Below, in pieces: positions 15,526-25,284 of a stretch of 64,000 nt of DNA. The translations under genes and the position numbers were made by a program. The DNA comes from an uncultured Tropicimonas sp. (GTDB taxonomy: Bacteria > Pseudomonadota > Alphaproteobacteria > Rhodobacterales > Rhodobacteraceae), in contig CANMIP010000009.1 of the NCBI GenBank assembly GCA_947497945.1, forward strand, positions 120,438 through 184,437, in the 5' to 3' direction. Numbering within the stretch: position 1 is the first letter of the stretch; each line of letters starts with the position of its first letter. The notes under the pieces were generated by a model, which did no database searches, was not told where the DNA came from, and was given only the letters and a program-made list of their open reading frames with translations.

Positions 15526-18500
15526 ATGACGGGTGAGAGAGATATCGTATCGCTGGATCAAGGCGGCAAGGCGGCGCGCCCTGCCGGTCTGTTCGACCGG
15601 ATTCTCGCTCATGCCAATAGCCATCCTGAAGAAGCGGCGCTGCTGGCCGAGGGGCGCAGCCTGTCCTGGAAAGCGATGCTGGAGCGGGCGAACGGGGTCG
15701 CCGCCTGCCTGATTGCGGCGGGGGTCGCGCCGGGCGATCATGTCGGCCTGCTGGCGGCCCGCTCGGTTGACGCAATCATCGCCTGTCTCGGGATCCTGCG
15801 CGCCGGTGCTGCCTATGTCCCGCTCGATCCGACATATGCGGCCGAGCGGCTCGGCTTCATCGCCGCGGACCTGTCCCTGTCCCATGTACTCGTCGCCGAC
15901 AAATGGGCCGGCCTCGGCCGCGAGGTCCTGCCGGAGACAGCGCAGGCCATCCCGCTCTCGAAAGCGCTGGCGCAAGAGGCGGCCCCCGGGCAGAGCTTCC
16001 CGCAGGCAGGCGGGCAGGATGTCGCCAATGTCATGTATACCTCGGGGACCACGGGCAAGCCGAAGGGCGTTCTGGTCACTCATCGCGGCATCCTCGCCTT
16101 CACCGATGATCCGCTGTTCGATGAGCTCGGCCCGGGCGACAGTTTCCTGCATACCTGTTCCTTTGCCGGCGATCTCTCCTCGGGCTGTATCTTCATCCCG
16201 CTGATGCATGGCGCCGCCATTGCCGTGGTCGAGGCCGAACAACCCTCGCTGGACGATATCGCCGAGGTGATGTTGCGCCACGAGGTCGACGGTGCGCTGA
16301 TCTATACCGGCCTGTTCCACATGCTGATCGAGCACCGGATCGAGGCTTTCCGCTCCGTGCGCGTCAATCTCGGCGGCGGCGACGTCATGTCCGTGCCCCA
16401 TGCGCGGCGGGTGCTGGAGGCCTGGCCCGGGAACCAGCTCGTCAATCTTTACGGGCCGACCGAGGCGACCATCGGCTCGCATACCTGCAGGGTCACGCCC
16501 GAGCTGCTCGATGGCGGCCCGGTCCCGATCGGCGCGCCGCTGCGCAACCATGAGAGCTTCTGTGTCGACGCGGATCTGACCCCGCTGCCCGTAGGCGAGA
16601 CCGGCCAGCTTGTGCTCGCCGGCGACCCGGTTGCGCTCGGTTATTTCCGGCGTCCCGAAAAGACCGCCGAGGTCTTCATTCCCGATCCGCGCCCGGGCCG
16701 CACAGGGATCGTCTACCTGACCGGCGATCTGGCCCGCGAACGGGCCGACGGGCTGTACGACTTCCTCGGACGGGTCGACCGGCAGCTCAAGATCAACGGT
16801 CACCGGGTCGAACTGGACGGGTTGGAGTTCGTCCTGCGCGGACAGCCGGGGATCAAGGATGTCACTGTCGTCGCCATCGCGCCGGAGATCGGCCCGAAGC
16901 GGATCGCCGCACTGCTGGTTCCCGAAGCGCCAGTGACGGACGAGGCACGTTTCGTTGCGACGTTGCTCGACGGGGCCGCCGAGACGGCCAATCGCGAGAC
17001 CCTGCCGCGTTTCGTGCGGCTCGGTGAGGCGCTGCCGCTGACACAGACCGGCAAGATCGACCGCAGCGCCGTGGCTGCTCGGCTTCTGGACGCGCTTGAC
17101 GGTCCGAAAGCGGAGGCCAGCGGCGACGCGGCCGACTTGCGCGCGATCATCGCCGGGACCTGGGACGCGGTTCTCGGCTGCGGCCCGGTCTCCGGGGAGA
17201 CAACCTTCTTCGAGGCGGGCGGTACGTCGATCCTGCTGATCGAAGCCCATGCGCGGCTGGAACGGGCGCTCGGTCGCCGTTTTCCGATCACGCGGATGTT
17301 CGAGACCCCGCGGCTGGGAGATCTGGCGAAACGGCTCTCCGAGATGGCGCCCGGGGACACCGCTGACGGGGGGCGGCGCGCAGGGCCCGCCGGCGCGGGC
17401 GCGATCGCCATCACCGGTATGGCCGCGCGGCTTCCCGGCTGCGAAAGTCTCGACGATTTCTGGCGCCATATCCGCGAAGGCCGCAACCTGATCCGCCGTT
17501 TTGCGCCCGAGGAACTGGAGACCGGCAGCGAACTGGCCGGCGATCCGACCTTCGTCCCCGTTCGCCCGGAGTTGGAGGACGCGGACCAGTTCGACGCGAA
17601 ATTCTTCTCCATCCTGCCGCGCGAAGCGAAACAGATGGACCCGCAGGCGCGCGTCTTTCTCGAGCTTTGCCAGCAGGCGCTGGAACATGCCGGGATCGAC
17701 CCGGCCCGCCCGCCCGGCCGCATCGGCGTCTATGCGGGGGCGACCCAATCGACCTATCTTCTCGCCAATGTGCTCGGCTCGGCCGAGGCGTTGCGCGACT
17801 ATACCGAGAGCTTCCAGCTCGGCGACTACACCCGCATCACCGGCGGCTCGGTCGACAGTCTCGCGACCCGCGTGGCCCACAAGCTGGACCTGCACGGCCC
17901 GGCCATGTCCATCGGCACCGCCTGCTCGACCTCGCTCACCGCCATCGCGGAAGCCGTGCAGGCGTTGCGCGGCGGGACCGCCGATGCCGTGCTTGCCGGC
18001 GGCGTCTCCATCACCTTCCCGCAGAAGCGCGGTTATCGCGGTCAGGAGGGCGGCATGGCCTCGCTGGACGGTGTGGTTCGTCCCTTCGACGAAGCCGCCT
18101 GCGGCACCGTTTTCGGCCATGGCGCGGGGGTGCTGGTGCTGCGGCGCCTGGAGGATGCGCTGGAGGCGGGCGAGCCGGTCCATGCCGTGATCCGAGGCGT
18201 CGGGCTGAACAATGATGGCGCCGACAAGATCTCCTACACCGCGCCTTCCGTTGCCGGTCAAGCCGACGCGATCCGCATGGCGCAGCGCGATGCCGGGCTC
18301 TCGCCGTCCGAGATCTCCTATGTCGAATGCCATGGCACGGCGACCCCGCTGGGCGACCCCATTGAGATCGACGGGCTCTCCCGCGCCTTCGGGCCGGGCG
18401 AGGCCGGGACGGTCGCGCTTGGCTCGGTCAAGGGCAATATCGGCCATCTGGATGCGGCGGCGGGCGTGGCTTCGGTCATCAAGACCGCGCTGGCGCTCAA

Positions 18501-21500
18501 GGCGGGCGAGATCCCGCCCGTGGCCAATTTCACCCGGCTGAACCCGCGTATCGCAACCGAGGGCACGCCGTTCCGGGTCCCTGCCGCGCTGGAACCCTGG
18601 TCCTCCGAGACGCCGCGCCGTGCCGGGATCAGCTCCTTCGGCGTCGGCGGCACCAACGCCCATATCATCCTCGAAGAAGCGCCTGTCCCGGTCCCCGAGG
18701 CCGTATCCGGCCCGCAGGTGCTGCCGCTCTCGGCCCGCTCCCCCGAGGCGCTGGCCGAAATGGCCGGAACGCTGGCCTATGCGCTGGACGCCAGCCCGGC
18801 CCCGGACCTCGCCGAAGCCGCCCGAACATTGCAGGACGGCCGCAGCGCCTTCCCCTGGCGGCTCGCCATCGCCGCCGAGAGCCACGAAGAGGCGGTTGAA
18901 AAACTCCGCCGCGCCCGTCCGCCCGCTGCGAAGATGCCGGCGGAAGCTCCCGACGTGGTCTTCATGTTCCCCGGCCAGGGCGCGCAATATCCCGGCATGG
19001 GGCGCGGCCTCTACGCCTCCGAGCCCGAATTCGCCCGCTGGATCGACCGGGGCGGCGAGATTTTGCGCCCGATCATGGGCGAGGACATCACCCCGCTGCT
19101 GACCCGTGGCGACCTCAACAGCGAAGACGCCGCGCGCACTCTGCGCGACACCCGCGTGACCCAGCCCGCGCTCTTCCTGGTCGAATATGCGACGGCCAGG
19201 CTCTGGCAGGCGCGCGGCGTCGCGCCAGCGGCGATGATCGGACACTCGGTCGGCGAGTTTGCTGCGGCCGCGCTTGCCGGCGTGATGAAATTCGAAACCG
19301 CGCTGCGCATCATCGCCACGCGCGGCCAGCTCATGCAGGACCAGCCCGGCGGCGCCATGCTCTCGGTGCGCGCGCCGCTCGACATTTTGCAACCGCATCT
19401 CGACGCCTCGGTCGATCTCGCCGCCAACAACGCGCCGAAAGCGCAGGTCGTGGCCGGTCCGTTCGAGGCCATCGAAGCGCTGGAGGCCCGGCTTGCCGCC
19501 GCCGGCCTGCCCGCCAAGCGCCTGCACACCTCCCACGCCTTCCATTCCGCGATGATGGATCCGGTGGTCGCGGCGCTGGAGCAAAGCCTTTCCGGTGTGG
19601 CCCTTGCCGCGCCGAAGATCCCGCTGGTCTCTGCCGTGACCGGCGCGTGGATGACAGACGAAGAAGCCCGTTCTCCCGCCTTCTGGGCGCGGCAGGCGCG
19701 GGCTTGTGTGAACTTCCGGGCCGCCTGCGAGCGTGCCTGCGAAGAGGGTGCCCCCGTGCTCCTCGAGGTCGGTCCCGGTGGGACATTGTCGACTTTCGCG
19801 GCACAGGCGCTCGGCCGCGGAGGCCATGGTGGTGTTGTAAAGTCGCTGTCGGACCACACCCGTACCGAAAGTGATGTTTGCGCCATGGCCTCCGCTTTTT
19901 CCAATCTCTGGGCGGCGGGTGTCCCGACGGACTGGGCGCGGCTCGGCCCGCGCGCCAGGCGCCGCACCTCCCTTCCCGGCACCGCCTTCCAGCGCCAGAG
20001 CTACTGGATCGATCCGCCCTCAGGCGCGGCAGGCCCGGTTGTCGCACTCGCGTCGGAGACGGCGCCCGTGATGACCCAGGACGAGGTTTCCATGACCCAT
20101 GAGACCGAGGCGCCGCCGCGCCTGGAGCGGCTGACGACGGAATTGCTGGAAATCTTCACGGAGCTCTCCGGCGAACAGCTCGGGCCGGCCGATGTCGGGC
20201 TGCCGTTCCTGGAGCTTGGCTTCGATTCCCTCTTCATGGGGCAGGTCAGCCAGGCGCTGGCCAAGGGCTATGGTGTCGAGATGACCTTCCGCAGCCTTCT
20301 GGCCGACACCCCGTCGGTCGCCCTTCTGGCGGCCCATCTGGACGATGTCCTGTCCGCGGACCTCGCATCCGCGCCGCAGGTCACGCCGGCACCGGCCGCA
20401 CAGCCCGTCGCGGCCGCCCCCGCGCCTGATATGGCCCAACCGACCGGACCCATCGCGGCAAATGGCGATGTCGTCGCGCTGATGCAGTCGCAATTGCAGG
20501 CAATGCAATCGCTGATCTCTCAGCAGTTGCAGCTGCTCGGTCAGGGGGCGCAGCAACCTGCCGCCGCGCCACAGACCTCGGCTTTGCTCCCCGCCGCACA
20601 GCCCGTCGCCATCCCTGCGCCCGTCGCCGACACTCTCGCCGTCCCTTCTAACTCCGCTTTCAAGACAGGCCGTGGCCCCGATGTTTCCGGCGGCGAGATC
20701 GGCACGCGCCAGCAGGCTTTCATCGACGATCTTACCGACCGCTACTCCCGCAGGTTTCCCGCCTCCAAACGCTCCACGGACGCGCATCGCGCCGCACATG
20801 CCGACCCGCGAACCTGCGCTGGCTTCCGACCGGAATGGAAGGAGCTGACCTTCCCGCTGGTGGTCGAGCGCGCCCGTGGCGCCTGGATCGAAGACGCCGA
20901 TGGCAATCGTCTGCTCGACTTGGTCAACGGCTTCGGCCAGACCGCGTTCGGCCATTCGCCCGACTTCGTGACCCGCGCCGTCGCCGCCCAGCTCGAGCGC
21001 GGCTACGCGATTGGCCCGCAGAGCGACAAGGCCGGCCCGCTTGCCGAGCGTCTCGCGACGTTGCTCGGGCATGAACGCGTGACCTTCTGCAACACCGGCT
21101 CCGAGGCTGTCATGGCCGCGATGCGGCTGGCCCGTGCCGTCACCGGGCGCGAGAAGATCGTCGTCTTCGGCAATGACTATCACGGCCAGTTCGACGAGGT
21201 GCTGGTCAAGGGCCGCAGCCGCGGCGGCGATCCCATTGCCTTGCCCATCGCGCCAGGCATTCCGCGCAACGGGCTCGCGAACATGGTCGTCCTGCCCTAT
21301 GACGATGCGGCCTCGCTGGACTGGATCCGCGACAATGTCGCCGAGATCGCCGGCGTGCTGGTCGAACCGGTCCAGAGCCGCCACCCGGCGCTGCGCCCTG
21401 CCGAGTTCGTCCGCAGCCTGCGCAGGATCACCCGGGAGACCGGCTCCGCGCTGATCATGGACGAGGTCGTGACCGGTTTTCGCACCCATATGCGCGGCAT

Positions 21501-24500
21501 GCAGGGCGTCTGGGAGATCGCGCCGGACATGGCCACCTATGGCAAGGTCATCGGCGGCGGCCTGCCCATCGGCCTTCTGGCCGGCAACAGCCGCTTCATG
21601 GACGCGCTCGATGGCGGGGCCTGGTCCTATGGCGATGACAGCAAGCCCGAGACCGCGCCCACCTTCTTCGCCGGCACCTTCGTGCGTCACCCGCTGGTCC
21701 TGGCCGCCATTGAGGCCGTGCTGGACCATCTCGACGGCGAGGGCGCATCGCTCTGGGACGCCGTTCCGGCGCGGGCCGAGGCGCTGGCGGGGAGGATGCG
21801 TGCGGCGCTGGCGGCGCGGGACCTGCCCGACCTGGTGGAGGCCTATAACGGGTGGATGGTCCTCAACGTCACCCGGATCGACCCGCGCGCGACGCTGCTC
21901 TATGCGCTGATGCGGCTGGAGGGCGTCCATGTGCTCGACGGCTTCCCGCTCTACCTGACGACGGTGCACACGGACGAGGACTGCGCCACCATCCTGCGCG
22001 CCTTCGAGACGGCGCTCGACGCGCTGCAATCGGCCGGCATCCTCGCCCCGCAGGCGGCTCCGGAAAAGGCGATCCTCGCCGCGCCCCGTCCGAGCGATGC
22101 GACGCCCGCCGAGGGCGTCGAGATCCCGTTGACCCCGGGCCAACACGAGATCTGGATGTCTCACCAGATGGGTCCGCTACAGGCGACAACCTTTAATGAG
22201 GGCTATGTCGTCACGCTGGAGGGCGCGTTGGATGAAGCGGCCCTGCAGACCGCGCTGGACGCGCTGGAAGCCCGCCATGACGCGCTGCGGATGCGCTTTG
22301 ATCGCGCCGGTGCGCATTTCACCATCACCGCGCCTGTCGGCCTGCCGGCCCCGCTTGTCGACCTGCAAGCCGAGCCGGAGCCCGAGGCGGCCCTCGCGGC
22401 TGCACAGGAGGAGGACGCCGCCCGCGCCATCGACCTCGTCGCCGGTCCGCCGATCCGCGCCGCGCTCTACCGGCTCTCCCCCAAGAGCCACGCGCTGACC
22501 TTCATGGCGCATCACATCGCCTGCGATGGCTGGTCCTTCGGCGTGCTGATCGAGGAGTTCTTCGCGCTCTACGCGGCCGCCCGCGACGGGCGGCAGGCCG
22601 AGCTCGCTCCCGCGCCGTCTTTCGCCGCCCATGCGCTGGCACAATCGCAGGTCCGCCCGCTGCCCGCCTCGCAGGATTACTGGAAACGGACCGTCGCCGA
22701 GATCCCGTCCCTGCCCGAACTCCCCCTCGATGCCCCGCGCCCGCCGGTGAAGGGCAATGCCGGCGCGACCGCGATGGAGCTGATCGACCGTGATCTGCTC
22801 AAGGCCGCGCGCAAGGCGGGGGCGAAGCAGGGATGCACCCTGTTCTCCACGCTCTTCGCCGCGCTGCAGATCACGCTCGGGCGGCTTTCCGGGTCCGGGG
22901 ATGTTGTCCTCGCCGTACCGATCGGCGGTCAGGCGCTTCTGGAGACCCCGGAGCTCGTGGGCCATTGCGTCAACCTGCTGCCCATCCGCGTGCCTTTCGC
23001 GCCCGGCGCCACGGCTGCCGGGCATCTTGCGCGCGTCGGCGAGACGGTGCTGGAAACCTTCGAGCACCGGGATACGACCTATGGCGCGTTGCTGCAGGAT
23101 CTCGAAATCGAGCGGAACCTGAACCGGATGCCGCTCACCGAGATCCAGTTCAACTACGAGAAACGCCAGGACCGTTTCGAGACCGGCGGGCTCTCTGCGC
23201 GCGCCTCCGTCATCGGCAAGCGGGCGGTGAATTTCGACCTCTTCTTCAACATGGCCGAGACCGGCGAGGGGCTGAGTGTCGAGGTGGATTACAATTCCGA
23301 CCTCTTCACGCAGCCCACGATCCGCCGCTGGATCGGCCATTTCCGCGCCGTTCTCGCAAGCCTGTCGGAGGCAGCCGACAGGCCGCTTGCAGCCCTGCCG
23401 TTGATGTCGCCAGAGCAGGAGGCCGCGCTGGCGGCGCTTGGCAATGACACGGCGATGGAGTTCGACCGCTCCGCCACGCTGGTCGACCTGTTGGAACGCG
23501 CGGCGGAGGCGCATGGCGCGCGGGTCGCCATCGAGCATGCCGGGCGCGAGATGAGCCACGCGATGCTGGCGCGCCGAAGCGACGAGATCGCGGCGATGCT
23601 CCAGTCGGAGCTGCCGCACCTCGGAGGCCGGGTCGCCGTCGCGCTGCCGCGCGGGGCGGAGATGCTCGCCGGGCTGATCGCCGTGCTCAAGGCCGGGCAT
23701 GCCTATGTGCCGCTCGATCCGGACCAACCGCCCGCGCGGCTGAAACAGGTTGTCGAGACGGCCGAGGTTTCCGCGGTCCTCGTCTCAGGCGCTCTGCCCG
23801 GATGGGTTGCGGAGGCCGGCAAGACTGGGCTGCGCATCGAGGATGCGACGCCGGATGCAAGGCCAATCGAGGTGCCGCGTGACCCGCAGGCGACGGCCTA
23901 TGTGATCTTCACCTCCGGCTCGACCGGAACGCCCAAGGGGGTCGAGATCCCGCATGGCGCCGTGGTCAATTTCCTGACCTCGATGCGCGCCGAACCGGGC
24001 TTCACGGAGGAGGATTCGCTGCTGGCGGTCACAACGGTGATGTTCGACATCGCCGTGCTGGAACTCTTCGCGCCGCTTCTGGCCGGCGGGCGCGTGGTCA
24101 TCGCCGACCGGTCGGAAGTGCTGGACGGGTTCCGCCTCGCCGAGCGGGCCGGGTGCGGCGACGTCACCGTGATGCAGGCCACGCCGACCCTCTGGGCGAT
24201 GTTGCTGGAAGCCGGCTTCACCCCGCGTCCGGGCCTGAAGATGCTCGCCGGCGGCGAGCCCATCGCTGCGGACCTGGCCGAGAGGCTGATGGCTGGCGGC
24301 GGGCCGCTCTGGAACATGTACGGCCCGACGGAAACGACGATCTGGTCCGCGATCCGGCAGCTGCAACCGGGCGAACCGATCACCATTGGCGGCCCGATCG
24401 GCAATACCGATCTGCATGTGCTTGACGACGCCGGGCAGCTCGCCCCGATCGGCGTCGTCGGGGAGCTGAATATCGGCGGCGACGGGCTGGCGCGAGGCTA

Positions 24501-25284
24501 TTTCAACCGGCCGGACCTGACCGACGCCGCCTTCCGACAGGTGGCGCTCGGGCAAGCGACGCGGCGGCTCTACAGGACCGGCGATCTCGCGATCCGGCAG
24601 GCCGATGGCGGGCTGCGCCTGCTCGGCCGGATCGACAGCCAGGTCAAGCTGCGCGGCTACCGGATCGAGCTGGGTGAGATCGAAACCCGTCTGCGCGCGC
24701 AGCCGGGAATTGCCGCGGCTGCCGTGGCCCTGCGCGAGAAGCCGAATGGAGACAAGCAGTTGGTTGGCTATGTCGTGGCTGACCCGGAGGGCGCGCCCGA
24801 TCACGGTGCGCTGCGCGACAACCTTGCCGCCGCGCTGCCGGACTACATGGTGCCGCAGGCCTGGCTGACTTTGTCTGCCCTGCCGCAGACGGCCAATGGC
24901 AAGCTGGACCGCAAGGCCCTGCCGGAGCCGGGCGAGGGGGCGGTGATCCATGCCATCCGCGCAGGCGTCGCGCCGGAAGGCGCGCGGGAGACGCAGATTT
25001 CCGAAATCTGGGGCGAGGTGCTCGGGCTCGACGAGATCGGCGTGACCGACAGCCTGCACCGTCTCGGCGCCGACAGCCTTGCCGTCTTCCGAATTGCCGC
25101 GCGGCTGCTTGATGCGGGGCTGGGCCTGGAGGCGCGCGACGTGCTGGCCAACCCGACCATCCGCGCGCTGGCCGCCCTGGCCGACACCCGCGCTGCCGGC
25201 GGCGATACCGGGCCTGCCCGCCCCTCGCTGCGCGATTTCCGCCATGGCGCGCGCCGCAAACGCTCGACCGGGAGCCGATCATGA
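15526..25284 (+). CDS. Hybrid nonribosomal peptide/polyketide synthase: A-T-KS-AT-T-AMT-C-A-T
   Basis: A 3252-residue megasynthase starting at the ATG at 15526 (AAAGGGA upstream). Domains in order: adenylation A1 (about 17-510; YTSGTTGKPKG at 171, TGKID at 506); carrier T (Ser568 in GGTS); ketosynthase (from about 626; Cys800, His936, His974 all present); malonyl-type acyltransferase (from about 1146; Ser1241 in GHSVG, HAFH at 1337-1340); carrier (Ser1568 in GFDS); an Ala/Pro/Gln-rich linker; PLP aminotransferase of the glutamate-semialdehyde class (about 1730-2170, Lys2007); condensation (about 2200-2620, intact HHIACDG at 2329); A2 (about 2660-3140, TSGSTG at 2797); carrier (Ser3184 in GADS). 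There is no ketoreductase, dehydratase or methyltransferase. Read as chemistry: a starter amino acid is extended by malonyl, the beta-ketone is transaminated as in iturin/mycosubtilin synthases, then glycine is added. By eye the A2 pocket reads D-I-L-Q-L-G-M-I-W, close to the published glycine code. A1 keeps the Asp for alpha-amino acids but its side-chain choice is unclear. It overlaps the next gene by ATGA. Confidence 0.93.
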   Translation: MTGERDIVSLDQGGKAARPAGLFDRILAHANSHPEEAALLAEGRSLSWKAMLERANGVAACLIAAGVAPGDHVGLLAARSVDAIIACLGILRAGAAYVPLDPTYAAERLGFIAADLSLSHVLVADKWAGLGREVLPETAQAIPLSKALAQEAAPGQSFPQAGGQDVANVMYTSGTTGKPKGVLVTHRGILAFTDDPLFDELGPGDSFLHTCSFAGDLSSGCIFIPLMHGAAIAVVEAEQPSLDDIAEVMLRHEVDGALIYTGLFHMLIEHRIEAFRSVRVNLGGGDVMSVPHARRVLEAWPGNQLVNLYGPTEATIGSHTCRVTPELLDGGPVPIGAPLRNHESFCVDADLTPLPVGETGQLVLAGDPVALGYFRRPEKTAEVFIPDPRPGRTGIVYLTGDLARERADGLYDFLGRVDRQLKINGHRVELDGLEFVLRGQPGIKDVTVVAIAPEIGPKRIAALLVPEAPVTDEARFVATLLDGAAETANRETLPRFVRLGEALPLTQTGKIDRSAVAARLLDALDGPKAEASGDAADLRAIIAGTWDAVLGCGPVSGETTFFEAGGTSILLIEAHARLERALGRRFPITRMFETPRLGDLAKRLSEMAPGDTADGGRRAGPAGAGAIAITGMAARLPGCESLDDFWRHIREGRNLIRRFAPEELETGSELAGDPTFVPVRPELEDADQFDAKFFSILPREAKQMDPQARVFLELCQQALEHAGIDPARPPGRIGVYAGATQSTYLLANVLGSAEALRDYTESFQLGDYTRITGGSVDSLATRVAHKLDLHGPAMSIGTACSTSLTAIAEAVQALRGGTADAVLAGGVSITFPQKRGYRGQEGGMASLDGVVRPFDEAACGTVFGHGAGVLVLRRLEDALEAGEPVHAVIRGVGLNNDGADKISYTAPSVAGQADAIRMAQRDAGLSPSEISYVECHGTATPLGDPIEIDGLSRAFGPGEAGTVALGSVKGNIGHLDAAAGVASVIKTALALKAGEIPPVANFTRLNPRIATEGTPFRVPAALEPWSSETPRRAGISSFGVGGTNAHIILEEAPVPVPEAVSGPQVLPLSARSPEALAEMAGTLAYALDASPAPDLAEAARTLQDGRSAFPWRLAIAAESHEEAVEKLRRARPPAAKMPAEAPDVVFMFPGQGAQYPGMGRGLYASEPEFARWIDRGGEILRPIMGEDITPLLTRGDLNSEDAARTLRDTRVTQPALFLVEYATARLWQARGVAPAAMIGHSVGEFAAAALAGVMKFETALRIIATRGQLMQDQPGGAMLSVRAPLDILQPHLDASVDLAANNAPKAQVVAGPFEAIEALEARLAAAGLPAKRLHTSHAFHSAMMDPVVAALEQSLSGVALAAPKIPLVSAVTGAWMTDEEARSPAFWARQARACVNFRAACERACEEGAPVLLEVGPGGTLSTFAAQALGRGGHGGVVKSLSDHTRTESDVCAMASAFSNLWAAGVPTDWARLGPRARRRTSLPGTAFQRQSYWIDPPSGAAGPVVALASETAPVMTQDEVSMTHETEAPPRLERLTTELLEIFTELSGEQLGPADVGLPFLELGFDSLFMGQVSQALAKGYGVEMTFRSLLADTPSVALLAAHLDDVLSADLASAPQVTPAPAAQPVAAAPAPDMAQPTGPIAANGDVVALMQSQLQAMQSLISQQLQLLGQGAQQPAAAPQTSALLPAAQPVAIPAPVADTLAVPSNSAFKTGRGPDVSGGEIGTRQQAFIDDLTDRYSRRFPASKRSTDAHRAAHADPRTCAGFRPEWKELTFPLVVERARGAWIEDADGNRLLDLVNGFGQTAFGHSPDFVTRAVAAQLERGYAIGPQSDKAGPLAERLATLLGHERVTFCNTGSEAVMAAMRLARAVTGREKIVVFGNDYHGQFDEVLVKGRSRGGDPIALPIAPGIPRNGLANMVVLPYDDAASLDWIRDNVAEIAGVLVEPVQSRHPALRPAEFVRSLRRITRETGSALIMDEVVTGFRTHMRGMQGVWEIAPDMATYGKVIGGGLPIGLLAGNSRFMDALDGGAWSYGDDSKPETAPTFFAGTFVRHPLVLAAIEAVLDHLDGEGASLWDAVPARAEALAGRMRAALAARDLPDLVEAYNGWMVLNVTRIDPRATLLYALMRLEGVHVLDGFPLYLTTVHTDEDCATILRAFETALDALQSAGILAPQAAPEKAILAAPRPSDATPAEGVEIPLTPGQHEIWMSHQMGPLQATTFNEGYVVTLEGALDEAALQTALDALEARHDALRMRFDRAGAHFTITAPVGLPAPLVDLQAEPEPEAALAAAQEEDAARAIDLVAGPPIRAALYRLSPKSHALTFMAHHIACDGWSFGVLIEEFFALYAAARDGRQAELAPAPSFAAHALAQSQVRPLPASQDYWKRTVAEIPSLPELPLDAPRPPVKGNAGATAMELIDRDLLKAARKAGAKQGCTLFSTLFAALQITLGRLSGSGDVVLAVPIGGQALLETPELVGHCVNLLPIRVPFAPGATAAGHLARVGETVLETFEHRDTTYGALLQDLEIERNLNRMPLTEIQFNYEKRQDRFETGGLSARASVIGKRAVNFDLFFNMAETGEGLSVEVDYNSDLFTQPTIRRWIGHFRAVLASLSEAADRPLAALPLMSPEQEAALAALGNDTAMEFDRSATLVDLLERAAEAHGARVAIEHAGREMSHAMLARRSDEIAAMLQSELPHLGGRVAVALPRGAEMLAGLIAVLKAGHAYVPLDPDQPPARLKQVVETAEVSAVLVSGALPGWVAEAGKTGLRIEDATPDARPIEVPRDPQATAYVIFTSGSTGTPKGVEIPHGAVVNFLTSMRAEPGFTEEDSLLAVTTVMFDIAVLELFAPLLAGGRVVIADRSEVLDGFRLAERAGCGDVTVMQATPTLWAMLLEAGFTPRPGLKMLAGGEPIAADLAERLMAGGGPLWNMYGPTETTIWSAIRQLQPGEPITIGGPIGNTDLHVLDDAGQLAPIGVVGELNIGGDGLARGYFNRPDLTDAAFRQVALGQATRRLYRTGDLAIRQADGGLRLLGRIDSQVKLRGYRIELGEIETRLRAQPGIAAAAVALREKPNGDKQLVGYVVADPEGAPDHGALRDNLAAALPDYMVPQAWLTLSALPQTANGKLDRKALPEPGEGAVIHAIRAGVAPEGARETQISEIWGEVLGLDEIGVTDSLHRLGADSLAVFRIAARLLDAGLGLEARDVLANPTIRALAALADTRAAGGDTGPARPSLRDFRHGARRKRSTGSRS

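Noticed and set aside
15409..19857. 1482-residue open frame on the minus strand opposite the megasynthase
   Set aside because: It is exactly antisense to intact A, KS and AT domains, is rich in Arg/Gly/His with no domain, and is typical of GC-rich shadow frames.
20020..22164. 714-residue minus-strand frame
   Set aside because: Opposite the carrier, linker and aminotransferase domains of the synthase; no motif.
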